This document shows, one piece after another, positions 7,094 through 8,933 of a stretch of 8,933 nt of DNA. Numbering within the stretch: the first letter of the stretch is position 1; every line of letters starts with the position of its first letter. The DNA lies in assembly GCA_903845455.1 (NCBI GenBank), contig CAIMXN010000243.1:1-8933 (forward strand). The letters are read 5' to 3'. Origin of the DNA: an uncultured beta proteobacterium. GTDB taxonomy: Bacteria; Pseudomonadota; Gammaproteobacteria; Burkholderiales; Burkholderiaceae. Both the position numbers and the translations under genes were made by a program. The notes under the pieces were generated by a model that saw nothing but the letters and a program-made list of their open reading frames with translations, was not told the DNA's origin and made no database searches.

Positions 7094-8361
7094 ACTTTAG
7101 AGAAAAATTCTTTCCAGAAAATCGTTTGGGTTTCAATCGCTTTTGGAATTTTTCTAGAGGTGGAATTGATAATTTCCGTAGCGGTCTCCGCGATGCAGTC
7201 TCAGGTGTTGAGCAAACACGCTCACGCATGATGGAGTATGACCAATTATTAGTATGGGCTGCTTTGTCACTGGCCTTAATTGGCTTGGTTATGGTGTACT
7301 CCGCTTCCATTACGTTGGCCGATGGTCCGAAGTATGCTAATTACAGTAGTAACCACTTTTTAATCCGCCATCTCATTTCTTTAGCGATTGCTATCGGAGT
7401 CGCATTTTGGGCTTTCAAGATCCCTACCAAAGCATGGGATCGCTATTCACCGATTATTTTTGGCTTTACCGTACTGCTCTTGATTGCTGTATTAATTCCA
7501 GGCATTGGTAAGGGGGTTAATGGTGCGAAGCGTTGGATTCCTCTTGGGCCGATGAATTTTCAGCCATCTGAGTTAATGAAATTTGCAGCCATCATTTTTG
7601 CTGCTACCTATACCGTACAACGCCAAGAATATCTCCATTCATTTGTGAAGGGGATGTTACCAATGGGTATAGCGGTGGCTTTGGTTGGCGCTTTATTAAT
7701 GGCTGAGCCTGATATGGGTGCTTTCGTAGTGGTTGCATTGATTGCCTTTGGGATCTTGTTCTTAGGAGGCATTAATGCGAAATTATTTGGAGGCCTCGTT
7801 GCAGTCGGTTTATTAAGTGGTGCCAGCATGATTGCTTTATCTCCTTTCCGTCGTGGCAGGATGTTGGCATTTATGGATCCATGGGAGACTAGTAACGCAG
7901 CGAATAAGGGTTATCAGTTGACGCACTCTCTTATGGCTTTTGGTCGCGGGGAATGGTTCGGTACCGGTTTAGGTGGCAGCGTCGAGAAGTTACATTATTT
8001 GCCAGAAGCGCACACCGATTTCATTATGGCTGTCATTGGTGAGGAGCTTGGCTTCTGTGGCGTCCTGGTAATGCTCTTCCTCTTTTATTGGGTGGTGCGC
8101 CGTGCATTCATGATTGGTCGCACCGCTTTGCAATTGGATCGAAGCTTTGCTGGTCTGGCGGCGAAGGGTGTTGCTATTTGGATTGGTTGGCAGTCATTTA
8201 TCAATATGGGTGTGAACCTAGGTTTATTGCCTACCAAGGGCTTAACACTTCCCTTGGTGAGTTATGGCGGATCCGGTATTTTGATGAACGCAATTGCTAT
8301 TGCAATGTTATTGCGCATTGATTATGAGAATCGTATTTTGATGCGCGGAGGGAAGCTATGA
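7090..8361 (+). CDS. ftsW: Septal peptidoglycan glycosyltransferase FtsW (SEDS family)
   Basis: Inner-membrane SEDS polymerase that builds glycan strands from lipid II at the division septum, in complex with FtsI, which is encoded five genes upstream. The 423 residues begin with a cytoplasmic N-terminal region of about 50 residues rich in Arg and Phe, followed by a first membrane helix at about 53-73 (ending MVYSAS) and further hydrophobic segments to a total near ten. Family signatures are NGAKRWIPLGPMNFQPSELMK (144-164), AEPDMG at 205-210, YQLTHSLMAFGRGEWFGTGLG at 275-295, LPEAHTDFIMAVIGEELG at 304-321 and LPLVSYGGSG at 387-396. D310 in the HTDF segment corresponds to the catalytic Asp of E. 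coli FtsW (D297, from memory). RodA is an alternative in the same family, but the dcw context and N-terminal extension favour FtsW. It overlaps murD and murG by 4 bases each. Confidence 0.96.
   Translation: MNFREKFFPENRLGFNRFWNFSRGGIDNFRSGLRDAVSGVEQTRSRMMEYDQLLVWAALSLALIGLVMVYSASITLADGPKYANYSSNHFLIRHLISLAIAIGVAFWAFKIPTKAWDRYSPIIFGFTVLLLIAVLIPGIGKGVNGAKRWIPLGPMNFQPSELMKFAAIIFAATYTVQRQEYLHSFVKGMLPMGIAVALVGALLMAEPDMGAFVVVALIAFGILFLGGINAKLFGGLVAVGLLSGASMIALSPFRRGRMLAFMDPWETSNAANKGYQLTHSLMAFGRGEWFGTGLGGSVEKLHYLPEAHTDFIMAVIGEELGFCGVLVMLFLFYWVVRRAFMIGRTALQLDRSFAGLAAKGVAIWIGWQSFINMGVNLGLLPTKGLTLPLVSYGGSGILMNAIAIAMLLRIDYENRILMRGGKL
8347..8351 (+). promoter_or_regulatory. Shine-Dalgarno of murG
   Basis: GGAGG within the 3' end of ftsW, 6 bases before the murG ATG at 8358. 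It supports the start at the ATGA overlap. Confidence 0.75.
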
Positions 8362-8933
8362 CGCAACCCTCAATTCTGGTGATGGCAGGCGGCACTGGCG
8401 GGCATATCTTCCCAGGCCTTGCTGTTGCAGAATATTTGCGTATTTGCGGCTGGAAGGTATCTTGGCTAGGCAATAAAAATGGCATGGAATATCGCTTAGT
8501 AAAAGCCTGTGACTTCCCATTTGAGGCGGTGGAATTTAGTGGTTTGCGTGGCAAAGGCATCAAAGCAAAAGTAATGTTGCCATTCAACTTATTGCGTGCA
8601 GGCATTCAGAGTTGGCAGATCATGCGGCGCATTAAACCCAGCGTCGTTTTGGGTATGGGTGGATACATTACCTTCCCTGGAGGCTTGGTTACCAAAATAT
8701 TGAAGCGTCCATTGGTGTTGCATGAGTCAAATTCAGTCGCTGGAAGCGCTAATCGTGCGCTAACCAGGATTGCAATGCGTACTTTGACCGGTTTCCCTAA
8801 TACGATGGTGCATGCAGAGTGGGTAGGTAATCCTATTCGTGAAGAATTCGATCATATGAATCCACCAGCTCAGAGATACGAGCAGCGTCAGGGTAATTTA
8901 TCTATTTTGGTCGTGGGTGGAAGTTTGGGCGCA
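8358..8933 (+). CDS. murG: Lipid II synthase MurG (GlcNAc transferase), 5' part
   Basis: Membrane-associated GT-B glycosyltransferase on the cytoplasmic face that adds GlcNAc from UDP-GlcNAc to lipid I, making lipid II. The gene runs off the right edge after 192 codons, about half of the usual 355-360. The N-terminal acceptor domain is present: glycine loop GGTGGHIFPG at 11-20 with H16, SGLRGKG at 61-67, the second glycine loop GMGGYITFPGG at 99-109, HESNSVAGSAN at 122-132, and WVGNPIREE at 155-163. The window ends within GGSLGA, the start of the UDP-GlcNAc domain. By position, T13, H16, Y103, H122, E123, N125 and N132 match residues conserved in E. coli MurG; the usual Gln of HEQN is Ser here. 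It overlaps the ftsW stop by 4 bases. Confidence 0.96.
   Translation, partial: MTQPSILVMAGGTGGHIFPGLAVAEYLRICGWKVSWLGNKNGMEYRLVKACDFPFEAVEFSGLRGKGIKAKVMLPFNLLRAGIQSWQIMRRIKPSVVLGMGGYITFPGGLVTKILKRPLVLHESNSVAGSANRALTRIAMRTLTGFPNTMVHAEWVGNPIREEFDHMNPPAQRYEQRQGNLSILVVGGSLGA

Noticed and set aside
7011..7310. 99-codon minus-strand open frame across the murD-ftsW junction
   Set aside because: Antisense to two well-supported genes, with no family resemblance and no convincing ribosome binding site.
1..8933. Possible novel system, mobile element or horizontally acquired block
   Set aside because: Every base apart from the 15-base mraY-murD gap is accounted for by standard dcw genes in canonical order, with even composition by eye and no repeats, transposase or attachment-like sequences.

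Overview
This window is an uninterrupted stretch of a bacterial division and cell wall (dcw) cluster, all on the + strand: 3' part of ftsI, then murE, murF, mraY, murD, ftsW and the 5' part of murG. The gene order is the classic proteobacterial one. The proteins look betaproteobacterial: MraY is 389 residues, MurD has an extra charged insert before its ADALRIRGRHN segment, and MurF carries the NNAQREHQEFM variant. Base composition appears by eye to be moderate (mid-40s percent GC), which is low for Burkholderiales. Together these suggest a Polynucleobacter-like member of the Burkholderiaceae. The genus is an inference, not a database result.

Layout: ftsI enters from the left edge and ends at 1300. 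murE (1297-2847) overlaps it by 4 bases. murF (2847-4295) shares one base with murE. mraY (4286-5455) overlaps murF by 10 bases. After a 15-base gap comes murD (5471-7093). ftsW (7090-8361) and murG (8358 to the right edge) each overlap the gene before them by 4 bases. There is no intergenic stretch longer than 15 bases, and I see no internal terminator, promoter I could defend, RNA gene, repeat, mobile element or CRISPR array. The genes are probably one operon with translational coupling, with the promoter upstream of the window.

Function: MurE and MurF add the third amino acid and D-Ala-D-Ala to the UDP-MurNAc peptide, and MurD adds D-Glu before them. MraY moves the finished pentapeptide to undecaprenyl phosphate (lipid I), and MurG adds GlcNAc (lipid II). 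FtsW polymerises lipid II at the septum and FtsI cross-links it. The window therefore covers most of the route from cytoplasmic precursor to septal wall.

I found no previously undescribed system. The points worth a second look are residue-level deviations in otherwise standard enzymes: DNSR instead of DNPR in MurE, no lysine at the expected carbamoylation site in MurF, HESN instead of HEQN in MurG, and lineage-type insertions in MurD and MraY.
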